Program-made: the position numbers and the translations under genes
In this document: one piece after another, positions 17,321-24,608 of the stretch
Layout: each line of letters begins with the position of its first letter
Position numbering within the stretch: position 1 is the first letter of the stretch
Assembly (NCBI GenBank): GCA_001899085.1
Contig: MKVB01000006.1
Location: 1 to 47,924, forward strand
From: Devosia sp. 66-14
Lineage (GTDB): Bacteria > Pseudomonadota > Alphaproteobacteria > Rhizobiales > Devosiaceae
Direction: 5' to 3'
DNA: 47,924 bases
Notes under the pieces: model-generated
Databases searched by the model: none
The model's input: only the letters and a program-made list of their open reading frames with translations
What the model was told of the DNA's origin: nothing

Positions 17321-18109
17321 CTGTTCCCCTATCTCACACGCATCTTCTGGCTGGTGATGCAGCCGTTGTCGCTGGTGGTGCTGCTGCTGGCGGCGGGGCT
17401 GGCGCTGAGCTGGCTGCGGCGGCGGTGGATCTCGCGGGTGCTGGTGGGATCGGCGCTGCTGCTGCTGTTCCTGTGCTGCTTCACCACGTTCGGCTACCTG
17501 CTGATCACGCCGCTGGAGCAGCGGTTTGCTCGGCCGGCGGAGCCGGTGCAGGTCGATGGCATCGTGGTGCTGGGCGGCGGCATGGACAGCGAGGTCAACT
17601 CGGTGCGCGGCGGTTATGAGCTCAACCGTTCCGGCGATCGCTACGTCGAGACCTTGCGATTGGCACTGCGGCACCCAAACGCCAGGATCGTCATCGCCGG
17701 CGGGCCGGCTGCACTGGTGCAGCAGGAGCCGGAGGCGCTGGCCGGCCGGCGATTCTTCGAGGCGTTCGGCATCGCCCCCGAGCGCATCCTGACCGACGAG
17801 CAATCCCGCAACACCGAAGAGAACGCCCAGTTCGCCAAGCAACTGGCCGGAACGACCGATGGACAGACCTGGCTGCTGGTCACCTCGGCTTTCCACATGC
17901 CGCGGGCGGTCGGGCTGTTTCGCAAGGCCGAGTTCCCGGTCGTTCCCTGGCCGGCGGACTACCTGGCGAGCGGCGCCGAGGGGGTGCGGATCAAGCCGGA
18001 TCAGTCGACCGAGAATGTCTCAGTGAGCAATCTTGCACTGCGCGAGTGGGCCGGGTTGCTGGGATACTACCTCACCGGGCGGATCGAGGACGTACTGCCC
18101 GCGCCGTGA
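17321..18109 (+). CDS. YdcF/ElyC-type DUF218 membrane protein
   Basis: 262 residues from a probable CTG start. Two hydrophobic segments at the N-terminus (LTRIFWLVMQPLSLVVLLLA and WISRVLVGSALLLLFLCCF) precede a DUF218 domain: VDGIVVLGGG, VIAGGPAAL, DEQSRNTEENAQF and LLVTSAFHMPRAVGLF, all typical. Family members are implicated in cell envelope glycan metabolism (ElyC/SanA group). The frame opens with ATG at 17228, but that adds 31 residues unlike the family. A perfect AGGAGG at 17307-17312 sits 8 bases before CTG 17321, and translation from there gives (M)FPYLTRIFWLVMQPLSL, matching how I recall relatives beginning. Confidence 0.82.
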   Translation: MFPYLTRIFWLVMQPLSLVVLLLAAGLALSWLRRRWISRVLVGSALLLLFLCCFTTFGYLLITPLEQRFARPAEPVQVDGIVVLGGGMDSEVNSVRGGYELNRSGDRYVETLRLALRHPNARIVIAGGPAALVQQEPEALAGRRFFEAFGIAPERILTDEQSRNTEENAQFAKQLAGTTDGQTWLLVTSAFHMPRAVGLFRKAEFPVVPWPADYLASGAEGVRIKPDQSTENVSVSNLALREWAGLLGYYLTGRIEDVLPAP

Positions 18110-18144
18110 GCGGCGCCGGCCTAATTCGAAGCAGCCAGCGTCGG

Positions 18145-18741
18145 CTAGAAATCGAACAGCGACAGTTGCGGCGCCGGCTGCGGCGGCGGTGGCGCGACGA
18201 GATCGGCGACAACCTTTGTTCTGGCCGCGCGGGGTTTGGCTGCCTTGGGCTTGTCGAGCACGATGGGCTCGGCGGCAGTGTCGGGCACGACCGCCACGGG
18301 CTCGAGCACAACTGGCTCGGGTTCGGACACCGCTGGCGCGGGTTCGTGTGACATCGACGGCTCGGGCAGTATCGCAGCCGGCTCGGCGTGGGCGATCGGC
18401 TCGGCGGCCAGCGCCGGCGCTTCGGCCAGGGCAACGGGTGCAACGGCCTCGACCACGGCAATCTTCTTCGCCCTGCCCGGCTTTTTCTGGTGCGTTTCCA
18501 ACCAGGCGATGCCGGCCTTCAGTTCGTCCCGCTGGAACGAATAGAGGTTCTCGCGGCCCTGTTTCTCTTCCTGCACCAGACCCGCCTCTTTCAGCACCCG
18601 CAGATGCCGCGAGATGGCCGGGCGACTGATCTCGAAGGCAGCCGCCAGGTCGTGCACCGGACGCGCCTGCCCGTGCAGCAGTTCAAGCACCCGGAGCCGG
18701 GTCGGGTCGGCGAGGGCGGAATAGAGGTCGGCGAGACTCAT
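18145..18741 (-). CDS. ArsR-family winged-helix regulator with a long Pro/Ala-rich tail ending QLSLFDF
   Basis: 198 residues. Residues 1-85 are an ArsR winged helix: LYSALADPTRLRVLELLHG, then FEISRPAISRHLRVLKEAGL as the recognition helix and QGRENLYSF as the wing. No cysteine metal site is seen in the helix (ISRPAIS), so it is probably not a metal sensor. Residues 92-190 are low complexity (Ala, Pro, Glu, Val), presumably disordered. The last residues are QLSLFDF, matching the beta sliding-clamp binding consensus QL[SD]LF. ATG 18741 is chosen because it starts the conserved domain; a palindrome 31 bases upstream could be its own operator. Confidence 0.82.
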   Translation of the reverse strand: MSLADLYSALADPTRLRVLELLHGQARPVHDLAAAFEISRPAISRHLRVLKEAGLVQEEKQGRENLYSFQRDELKAGIAWLETHQKKPGRAKKIAVVEAVAPVALAEAPALAAEPIAHAEPAAILPEPSMSHEPAPAVSEPEPVVLEPVAVVPDTAAEPIVLDKPKAAKPRAARTKVVADLVAPPPPQPAPQLSLFDF

Positions 18742-18771
18742 TTCGCATTCCGAAACAATGGACTGCGCGGA

Positions 18772-18786
18772 CAGTTGTAACAACTG
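18772..18786. promoter_or_regulatory. Candidate ArsR autoregulatory operator
   Basis: CAGTTGTAACAACTG is a perfect inverted repeat (6-base arms, 3-base centre) located 31 bases upstream of the ArsR-type start codon. Its size and place suit an ArsR-family dimer. Confidence 0.5.
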
Positions 18787-18823
18787 CGTTACGTGTCAAG
18801 CGGTCGAGCGCAGAATGGGTTGA

Positions 18824-18854
18824 CTGTGACAGTCCGATGACGGGATTGTCACAG
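18824..18854. repeat. Inverted repeat in the divergent ArsR / hemolysin-III intergenic region
   Basis: CTGTGACA (18824-18831) and TGTCACAG (18847-18854) are exact inverted copies with a 15-base spacer, 33 bases before the plus-strand start at 18887. TGTGACA/TGTCACA resembles a CRP/FNR-type half-site, but the spacing is too wide, so a different regulator or a hairpin is possible. Confidence 0.4.
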
Positions 18855-18886
18855 CTTATTGCTTTTTTTGCGAGACCCGACGCGCC

Positions 18887-19573
18887 GTGACGACCGAGAC
18901 GACCATTACCCGCACCTGGTGGACCCGGGGCCGCCCCTTCACCCTCCCCGAGCTGATCGCCGACGGGGTGGTGCATGGGATCGGCATCGTCGTGGCGGTG
19001 GCGCTCGGAGCGGTGCTGCTGGCCTTTGCCGGCTACGAGACGGCGCCCAACGAGTTACCGGCGCTGGTGCTTTACGTGGGCAGTCTGCTCCTCGTGCTCA
19101 ACATCTCGCTGGCTTTCAATCTCTGCCCGATCGCCTCGCCGGCCAAGCGCACTTTGGCGCGGCTCGACCAGGCGGCAATCTTCCTGTTCATCGCCGGCAC
19201 CTACACGCCATTCCTGGTGCTGCTCGGCGCGACGCCGTCGAGCATCATCATCGGGTTGCTGATCTGGGGCGCGGCACTCACCGGCATGGCCCTGAAGCTG
19301 TTCGTGCCACACCGCTTCGGGCGTGGCGCGATCGTGCTCTACCTGGGGATCGGCTGGAGCGGCGTGTTCGTGTTCCAGGCGCTGGCCTCGCACCTGCCCG
19401 GCACGGCGCTGTGGCTGCTGGTGGGCGGCGGGCTCTGCTACAGCGTCGGACTGATCTTCCACCTGTGGGAGCGGCTCACCTTCCACAACGCCGTATGGCA
19501 CGGCTTCGTCGTCGCCGGAGCGAGCCTCCACCTCGTGGCGGTGCTCGACTGCATGGTGATCAGCCGGCTTTAG
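18887..19573 (+). CDS. Hemolysin III family (PAQR-like) membrane protein
   Basis: 228 residues with seven hydrophobic segments. Family hallmarks are the early ELIADGVVHGIGI helix, the RLDQAAIFLFIAGTYTPFLV segment and the C-terminal HNAVWHGFVVAGASLHLVAV, whose histidines form the presumed zinc site of the HlyIII/PAQR superfamily. Cytolysis is not implied; most members are uncharacterised integral membrane proteins, possibly hydrolases. The start is GTG 18887. Its 3' end overlaps the convergent DUF192 gene by 14 bases. The divergent ArsR gene may regulate it. Confidence 0.88.
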   Translation: MTTETTITRTWWTRGRPFTLPELIADGVVHGIGIVVAVALGAVLLAFAGYETAPNELPALVLYVGSLLLVLNISLAFNLCPIASPAKRTLARLDQAAIFLFIAGTYTPFLVLLGATPSSIIIGLLIWGAALTGMALKLFVPHRFGRGAIVLYLGIGWSGVFVFQALASHLPGTALWLLVGGGLCYSVGLIFHLWERLTFHNAVWHGFVVAGASLHLVAVLDCMVISRL

Positions 19574-20030
19574 CGCCGTTCTTGATCCGGTCGTGAATCA
19601 CCCGGTCGCCGGCGGCGAGGCCCAGTTCCTTGGCGCGACCGCCCGGGATTTCGAGCACGAACATCACCGGGCCGTCGGACGGGATCGAGGTCACGTCGAG
19701 CGGCCGGGCGTTGGCGTGGATATTGGCGACCAGCCCCTCGGCTGTGATGAACACCATGTCGAGCGGGATCAGGGTGTTGCTCATCCAGAAGCTGACTTCG
19801 CGACTTTCCTTGAAGTCGAACAACATGCCGGCGTCCGGCGCCAGGGCCTCGCGGTACATCAGCCCCTTGGCGCGGGTCTCGGGCGTATCCACCACCTCGA
19901 CGGTGAAGCTGTGGTTGCCGTTGCGCGACTCGATAACCAGCCGGTCATCGGAGGCGCAGGCGGTGAGGGTGAGGAACAGAAAGGCGAGGAACGCGCCGTG
20001 CAGGGCCCGAAAGATGTTCATGAAGAGCAT
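19560..20030 (-). CDS. DUF192 family lipoprotein
   Basis: 156 residues. An N-terminal signal ends in a lipobox (LTLTAC, Cys near residue 25), so it is probably a lipid-anchored periplasmic protein. The mature region is a DUF192 fold: FTVEVVDTPETRAKGLMYRE, MLFDFKESREVSFWMSNTLIPLDMVFI and VLEIPGGRAKELGLAAGDRV. The biochemical role of the family is not established. Two in-frame ATGs (20030 and 20021) compete and neither has a clear ribosome binding site. Confidence 0.85.
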   Translation of the reverse strand: MLFMNIFRALHGAFLAFLFLTLTACASDDRLVIESRNGNHSFTVEVVDTPETRAKGLMYREALAPDAGMLFDFKESREVSFWMSNTLIPLDMVFITAEGLVANIHANARPLDVTSIPSDGPVMFVLEIPGGRAKELGLAAGDRVIHDRIKNGAKAG

Positions 20031-20070
20031 GGGGGTTGGAGCAAACTGGCAACAGCTTAGCCCAGCGGCC

Positions 20071-20120
20071 CGGGTTCGGGAACAGCGTCAAGAGACGGGT
20101 TCGAAAACAGCGTCGAAAGC
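20071..20120. repeat. Short imperfect tandem repeat, two 25-base units
   Basis: CGGGTTCGGGAACAGCGTCA (from 20071) is repeated 25 bases later as CGGGTTCGAAAACAGCGTCG (from 20096). The pair lies in the divergent upstream region of the DUF192 and SnoaL-like genes. It could be two binding sites or a slippage product. Confidence 0.5.
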
Positions 20121-20123
20121 CCG

Positions 20124-20154
20124 TTGACCTCAACTGCAGTTGAGGTCCGATAAG
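20124..20154 (+). promoter_or_regulatory. MerR-type promoter with a palindromic operator in a 19-base spacer
   Basis: TTGACC (20124-20129) and GATAAG (20149-20154) are separated by 19 bases, the long spacer characteristic of MerR-family promoters. A perfect 22-base palindrome (20126-20147, arms GACCTCAACTG) occupies the spacer, and its CCTCAA...TTGAGG ends resemble SoxR-type boxes. It reads into the gene at 20184. Confidence 0.7.
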
Positions 20155-20183
20155 CGTGGCATCCAGCGGGAAGGAACACCCAG

Positions 20184-20591
20184 ATGAATGCCCAGCAAAA
20201 GACCGACATCGAGAGCATCCGGCGCTTCGTCGCCACCGTCGGGGCGTCGCAGCGCAACCGCAGCCCGGACGATTTCATCGCCCTGTTCGCGCCCGATGCG
20301 GTGTGGGTGACCGGTGGCGGCATCCGGCTGACCGGCCGCGATGAGATCGACGCCTTCACCCGCCGCGTGCTGACGCCGGCGCTCGGCGACGTTCACGCGA
20401 CCTATGCGGTCGAGCACGTGCTGTTCGTCGACGACAATGTCGCAGCGGTCAACGTACGGGCCACGCCGGTGCGTGGCGACGGAACGCGGATCGAGGGCGA
20501 ACTTGAGGGCAGCAAGCTCTATGTGCTGAAGCGCAACGCCGAAAGCTGGACGTTCGCCTCCAGCCACAACGGCTTCATCCAGCCGCAATAG
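20184..20591 (+). CDS. SnoaL/DUF4440-like (NTF2 fold) protein
   Basis: 135 residues. The pattern IRRFVATVGASQRNRSPDDFIALFAPDAVWVTGGG...LTGRDEIDAFTRRVL...SWTFASSHNGFI is that of the SgcJ/EcaC/DUF4440 group of NTF2-fold proteins, which includes small isomerases, hydrolases and proteins of unknown activity. No signal peptide. ATG 20184 has an AAGGA site 8 bases upstream. The gene lies directly behind a MerR-type promoter (20124-20154), so it should be induced by whatever that regulator senses, possibly redox or toxic compound stress. Confidence 0.8.
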   Translation: MNAQQKTDIESIRRFVATVGASQRNRSPDDFIALFAPDAVWVTGGGIRLTGRDEIDAFTRRVLTPALGDVHATYAVEHVLFVDDNVAAVNVRATPVRGDGTRIEGELEGSKLYVLKRNAESWTFASSHNGFIQPQ

Positions 20592-20618
20592 GTCAATCGG
20601 CGGCCCTTCCACCAGCTT

Positions 20619-20648
20619 CACCGGCGGTGAGCGCCGGTGGCGCTCACC
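20619..20648. terminator. Bidirectional terminator with two alternative hairpins
   Basis: GGTGAGCGCC (20626-20635) pairs with GGCGCTCACC (20639-20648). Alternatively CACCGGCG (20619-20626) pairs with CGCCGGTG (20632-20639). The two stems exclude each other. The region separates convergent genes ending at 20591 and 20686. There is no T-run. Confidence 0.5.
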
Positions 20649-20685
20649 CGCGCCCCGGCATGCGGAGAAGGAGGTCAGGAGGCGA

Positions 20686-21309
20686 TCAGTGCGAGGACGG
20701 CGCGTCGCCCCAGCCGTCGGGACGGATCTCGGCGACCATCAGCCCCTTGGGGCCGGTGCCATAGCGCACCAGCACGTGCTGGCCGGGACGCAGTTCGGTG
20801 ATGCCGAAGCGGCGCAGGGTTTCCATGTGGACGAAGATGTCCGGGGCCCCGTCGCCGGCCGACAGGAAGCCGAAGCCGCGAATCCGGTTGAACCACTTCA
20901 CCTCGAGCCGCTCGAGGCGGCTGGTCGGCTCGACCGTGACGTGCGTCCGCGGCGCCGGCATCTGAGCCGGGTGCTTGGCGGTCGAATCGTCCATCGACAG
21001 GATGCGGAAGGCCTGCAATCCGCCGGGCCGGGCCAGTGCTTCGACGACGATGCGCGACCCCTCATAGGCGGTCTGGTAGCCGTCGCGCCGGAGGCAGGTC
21101 ACATGCAGGAGAACATCGGGGCGGCCATCATCGGGTACGATGAAGCCGAACCCCTTGGACACGTCGAACCACTTGATCGACCCCACCACCTCGATGACAT
21201 CGAGATTGGCGTCACCGCCGTGGTCGGATGCCGGGTGCTGTCCGCGCGAACCGGTCTCGTCGGACCGGAACCCGGGCTCTTCACCGTCGGCTGTAAACTT
21301 GGCCCCCAT
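20686..21309 (-). CDS. Cold-shock protein with two CSD domains
   Basis: 207 residues. Two OB-fold cold-shock domains: the first has [17 protein letters not shown] (44-60) and DVLLHV (65-70), the second [20 protein letters not shown] (135-154) and DIFVHM (157-162). These are the RNP1 and RNP2 motifs that bind single-stranded RNA or DNA. The double-domain form of about 190-210 residues with a charged N-terminal extension is usual in Alphaproteobacteria. The N-terminal 35 residues are polar and probably disordered. It likely acts as an RNA chaperone in stress or stationary phase. Confidence 0.9.
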   Translation of the reverse strand: MGAKFTADGEEPGFRSDETGSRGQHPASDHGGDANLDVIEVVGSIKWFDVSKGFGFIVPDDGRPDVLLHVTCLRRDGYQTAYEGSRIVVEALARPGGLQAFRILSMDDSTAKHPAQMPAPRTHVTVEPTSRLERLEVKWFNRIRGFGFLSAGDGAPDIFVHMETLRRFGITELRPGQHVLVRYGTGPKGLMVAEIRPDGWGDAPSSH

Positions 21310-21413
21310 GCCTCAAGCCTTTTCGTACTCGCCCCGCCGCTGATCGGGGTACGCCACATATGAGACACTGTGTCCGATTCAGCACAGGAAGTTAAGAAGC
21401 GTTTACGATTTTG

Positions 21414-22799
21414 TCAGGGGTTTTTCGCAACTGCCGCGGAGGCCGCGGAATTGCTGCCGACGACGGTCGCAAGGACGGGCGCCCTGCCCTCGCGAACCCC
21501 GGGATTGCGCACCGGCCGGCCGGCCAGGCGAGCGCAGATATGAGCGACCAGGGCAAAGGCGTGGGGACCGTGATCGGGGTAGCGGATCATGTTGTCGCCG
21601 TTGTGCATGAATACATAGCCGCCCTTGCCGTCATCGGTGGGATAGCGCCAGAGCCAGTCGGCAGGCCTCGGCTCTTCGGACGAGCCGACATCGGTGAGCC
21701 AGATGCCGCCGGGCGGCACTTCGGTCCAGCCGCGGGCATATTGGCCGACGACGCCGCACCAGCCATCGAACTCTGCGTCCATCTCGGAAAAGAAGCCGAG
21801 CGGGTCGTGCTTCACCCGCACATGCAGGTTGGTGAAGGGACGGCCGGGCACCGCGGTGAAGGTGGTGAGGAACGGCAGCCATGCAATGGCGGGCTCGGAA
21901 TTGATGACCAGGTGTCCGCCTCGTCCGAGGAAATCGAGAAATACCTGCTGCTGCCTGCGCAGGAAGAACTGATCCTGGTTGTTGGGAATGTAGAGGATGT
22001 CGGTGTCGGCCAGTCGCTCCGGGCTCAGTTCGGTGGCCGGCAGGTAACTCAGCGTGCCGCCCTGCCCCTCGATGCTCTCGGCCAGCCCCTCGGGCTCCCA
22101 CTCGGTCTCGTGATTGTAGCACTGCAGGTAGGTAACGCGGAAACCCGGCTGCCGCTCGATACCGAGTTCGCGGTTGAGCCAGGGATAGAAGGCATCGAGG
22201 AAGCGCTTGGTGGCCGGCATGAAGCGCTCGCCGTTATGGACGTGCGGGTCGAGTGTCGTGACGATCAGCCGGCCGCCGCCCGGCAAATTCTGGAAATCGA
22301 GGAACAGGCTGCCGCTGTCATCGGTGAGGTTCAGCGCCGATACCGCCTGCTCGTGCAGTTCGTAGACGCCGGACCAGTGCCAGCCCATGTCCCGCAGCGG
22401 GATACTGTCGCAGATCGGGTGGCGCGGCTCCGGCTGGTGCAGCTCCAGCGTCGCGCCGGGTTTTTGCCACCACAGCCAGTCCTTGACATAGGTGGGCTGC
22501 CACTTGAGCTCGACCACATCGATGAGCTCCGCCGTCGCCCGGCCGCCGAACACCACGAGGAAACCGCCCTGCCGGACATAGTCGTTCAGTTGCCTGGCAT
22601 GGGCGCCCAGCGCCACCTCGTCCATGCCGTCAGGCGAGACCACCGCAGCATATCGGGTCAGGTCGTGCTCGGCGAGATCGCCGACATAGATCATGTCGTC
22701 GAGCAGGTCCGCAAAGTCATGAAAGCTGCGGATCTGCGAGCCATTGCCCCAGGTCAGGTAGGCGATTTTCTTCTGCGTCACGATGCAATCGTCTTTCAC
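21414..22799 (-). CDS. Protein of unknown function with two glutamine-amidotransferase-like halves, coupled to an ABC transporter
   Basis: 461 residues, no signal peptide. The two halves appear related. Residues 10-80 run KIAYLTWGNG...FADLLDDMIYVGDL...YAAVVSPDGMD...LNDYVRQGGFLVVFGG; from about 240 the pattern recurs as RVTYLQCYNH...LPATELSPERLADTDILYIPNNQ...FLDFLGRGGHLVINS. Both resemble class I amidotransferase-like (ThuA/DUF4350-type) flavodoxin folds, without a clear catalytic Cys. The GTG start overlaps the TGA of the ATPase gene (GTGA), so it is translated with the FecBCD-type transporter at 22796-25673. I do not recognise the family; a role in processing or sensing the imported substrate is a guess. 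Confidence 0.7.
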   Translation of the reverse strand: MKDDCIVTQKKIAYLTWGNGSQIRSFHDFADLLDDMIYVGDLAEHDLTRYAAVVSPDGMDEVALGAHARQLNDYVRQGGFLVVFGGRATAELIDVVELKWQPTYVKDWLWWQKPGATLELHQPEPRHPICDSIPLRDMGWHWSGVYELHEQAVSALNLTDDSGSLFLDFQNLPGGGRLIVTTLDPHVHNGERFMPATKRFLDAFYPWLNRELGIERQPGFRVTYLQCYNHETEWEPEGLAESIEGQGGTLSYLPATELSPERLADTDILYIPNNQDQFFLRRQQQVFLDFLGRGGHLVINSEPAIAWLPFLTTFTAVPGRPFTNLHVRVKHDPLGFFSEMDAEFDGWCGVVGQYARGWTEVPPGGIWLTDVGSSEEPRPADWLWRYPTDDGKGGYVFMHNGDNMIRYPDHGPHAFALVAHICARLAGRPVRNPGVREGRAPVLATVVGSNSAASAAVAKNP

Positions 22800-23554
22800 G
22801 AAGCTGGTCCGTTGGTCGGGTCTAGAAAGCGCGGCACGAAGGTGCGGGCGCCGTTATCGGTGAACTGCGCATCGAGCACGGGCAGGCCGTAAAGCTCGGA
22901 GAGGCGTGGCGCGGTCAGCATGTCGGAGGCCGGGCCGAAGTCGTAGCGGCCGGGACCGCGCAACAGCAGCACGTCGTCGGCGACATCGAGGGCGTGCTGC
23001 GGGGCGTGGGTGGAAAAGACGATGGTGAGGCCCCGCTCGGCGCGCAGTTGCGCCAGGAGCCGGAGCACCACGGCCTGGTTGCGATAATCGAGCGCCGCAC
23101 AGGGCTCATCGAGGATCAGCACGCTGCATTCGGAGACCAGTGCCTGGGCGATGATCGCCAGTTGCCGCTGGCCGCCGGAGAGCGAATTGAACTTGCGGTC
23201 GGCAAGATCGGCAATGCCGAGCCGCTCGAGTTCACGCGCCACCTCTTCGAAATCGGCCCTGCCGGGCGAGCCGAAGAGGCCGATCTGACGGGCCCGTCCC
23301 ATCAGCACCACGTCAGAGACGGTGTAGTCGAAGGCAAGATCGAACAGTTGCGGCACGTAGCCGATGCGGGCCGCGACGCTCACTGCGCCGGCTGCCGGAC
23401 GCAAGGTGCCGATCAAGGCATTGAGCAGCGTGGTCTTGCCGACGCCGTTGGGTCCTAGAATGCCGAGAATGCGGCCGTCAGCAATGCCGAAGCTCAGCTG
23501 GTCGACGACCAGATTGGGGCCGCGCCGCAGCGCCAGATCCGTTACCTCAATCAT
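22796..23554 (-). CDS. FecE/BtuD-type ABC transporter ATP-binding protein
   Basis: 252 residues. Walker A GPNGVGKTT, Q-loop YVPQ, signature LSGGQRQLAIIAQAL, Walker B VLILDEPCAALD and the switch histidine in FSTHAPQHA are intact. This is the ATPase of a type II (BtuCD-like) importer for metal chelates. Its start overlaps the permease stop by 8 bases (23547-23554), and its stop overlaps the start of the next gene. The C-terminus is slightly longer than usual. Confidence 0.9.
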   Translation of the reverse strand: MIEVTDLALRRGPNLVVDQLSFGIADGRILGILGPNGVGKTTLLNALIGTLRPAAGAVSVAARIGYVPQLFDLAFDYTVSDVVLMGRARQIGLFGSPGRADFEEVARELERLGIADLADRKFNSLSGGQRQLAIIAQALVSECSVLILDEPCAALDYRNQAVVLRLLAQLRAERGLTIVFSTHAPQHALDVADDVLLLRGPGRYDFGPASDMLTAPRLSELYGLPVLDAQFTDNGARTFVPRFLDPTNGPAS

Positions 23555-24605
23555 CGCGCCACCCGCCCTTGCTGTGCACCCGACGCAGGATCACCGCGAA
23601 GACCGGAACGCCGACCAGCGCCGTGATGATGCCGATGGGGATTTCCGCGACGCTGGCGGTGCGGGCGACATTGTCGACGCCCAGCATGTAGATGCCGCCG
23701 AGCAGACCGGCGACCGGCAGCAAGCGCCGATGATCGGCGCCGACCAGCACGCGCGCCACATGCGGCACGATCAGGCCGACCCAGCCGATCATGCCGGAAG
23801 TGGCGACGACGCCGGCCGAGATGCAGGCGGTGGCGACCAGCACCGTCCACTGCACCAGCGCGACGGGCGAGCCGAGAGCGCGGGCCTTGTCCTCGCCCAG
23901 CGAGACGATGTTGATCTGGAAACGCAACAGATAGATCACCAGCGCCGCGGGGATGATGGCGATGCCGAGCAGCAGCAGGTCCCAGTAGCTGGTGGAGGCG
24001 AGGCTGCCCATCAGCCAGTAAGTGATGGCCGGCAGCTTCTGGTGCGGGTCGGCAAGCAGCTTGGCAATGGAGATCGCCGCCTCGAAGAAGGCCGACACCA
24101 CGACGCCGGCGAGCACCAGGGTGAGGATCGAGGTCCGCCCCTTCACCGTCGCCAGCGCCCGCACCACGATGACGCTGCCGATGCCGCACAGGAACGACAG
24201 CGCCAGCAGCCCTGCCCCGTTGATATCGAGCAGGATGGCGAGCGTGCCGCCAAAGCCGGCGCCGGCGGTGACGCCGACAATGCCCGGATCGACCAGCGGG
24301 TTGCGGAACAACCCCTGCAAGGCCGCGCCGGAGACCGACAGGCCGAAGCCGACCAGCACCGCGGCAAGGATCCGCGGCAACCGCACCATTTCGACCACGC
24401 TCGCCTGCACATCGGTCCAGCCGGGGTTGGCGTTCGGCACGATGTTGTCGAAGAGGATGGCGGCCACATCGGGGACCGTCAGGCCGTAACGGCCGATGGT
24501 CACCGAGTAGAGAATGAACAGGATGAGCAGTGCGAGGCAGATGAACGCGACGGGGAGTTTCCCGCCGCGCCCTGCAACGACCACCGCCTTGGCGGCGCCG
24601 GTCAT
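23547..24605 (-). CDS. FecCD/BtuC-type ABC transporter permease
   Basis: 352 residues, around ten membrane segments. Family landmarks: LPRILAAVLVGFGLSVSGAA, LQGLFRNPLVDPGIVGVTAGAGFG and the late GWVGLIVPHVARVLVGADHR, which forms the ATPase-coupling region. The C-terminus (TALVGVPVFAVILRR) is canonical. It transports siderophore-like chelates, haem, cobalamin or molybdate in known cases; the substrate here is unresolved. ATG 24605 lies 3 bases from the binding-protein stop at 24609. Confidence 0.92.
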   Translation of the reverse strand: MTGAAKAVVVAGRGGKLPVAFICLALLILFILYSVTIGRYGLTVPDVAAILFDNIVPNANPGWTDVQASVVEMVRLPRILAAVLVGFGLSVSGAALQGLFRNPLVDPGIVGVTAGAGFGGTLAILLDINGAGLLALSFLCGIGSVIVVRALATVKGRTSILTLVLAGVVVSAFFEAAISIAKLLADPHQKLPAITYWLMGSLASTSYWDLLLLGIAIIPAALVIYLLRFQINIVSLGEDKARALGSPVALVQWTVLVATACISAGVVATSGMIGWVGLIVPHVARVLVGADHRRLLPVAGLLGGIYMLGVDNVARTASVAEIPIGIITALVGVPVFAVILRRVHSKGGWRDD

Positions 24606-24608
24606 ACG

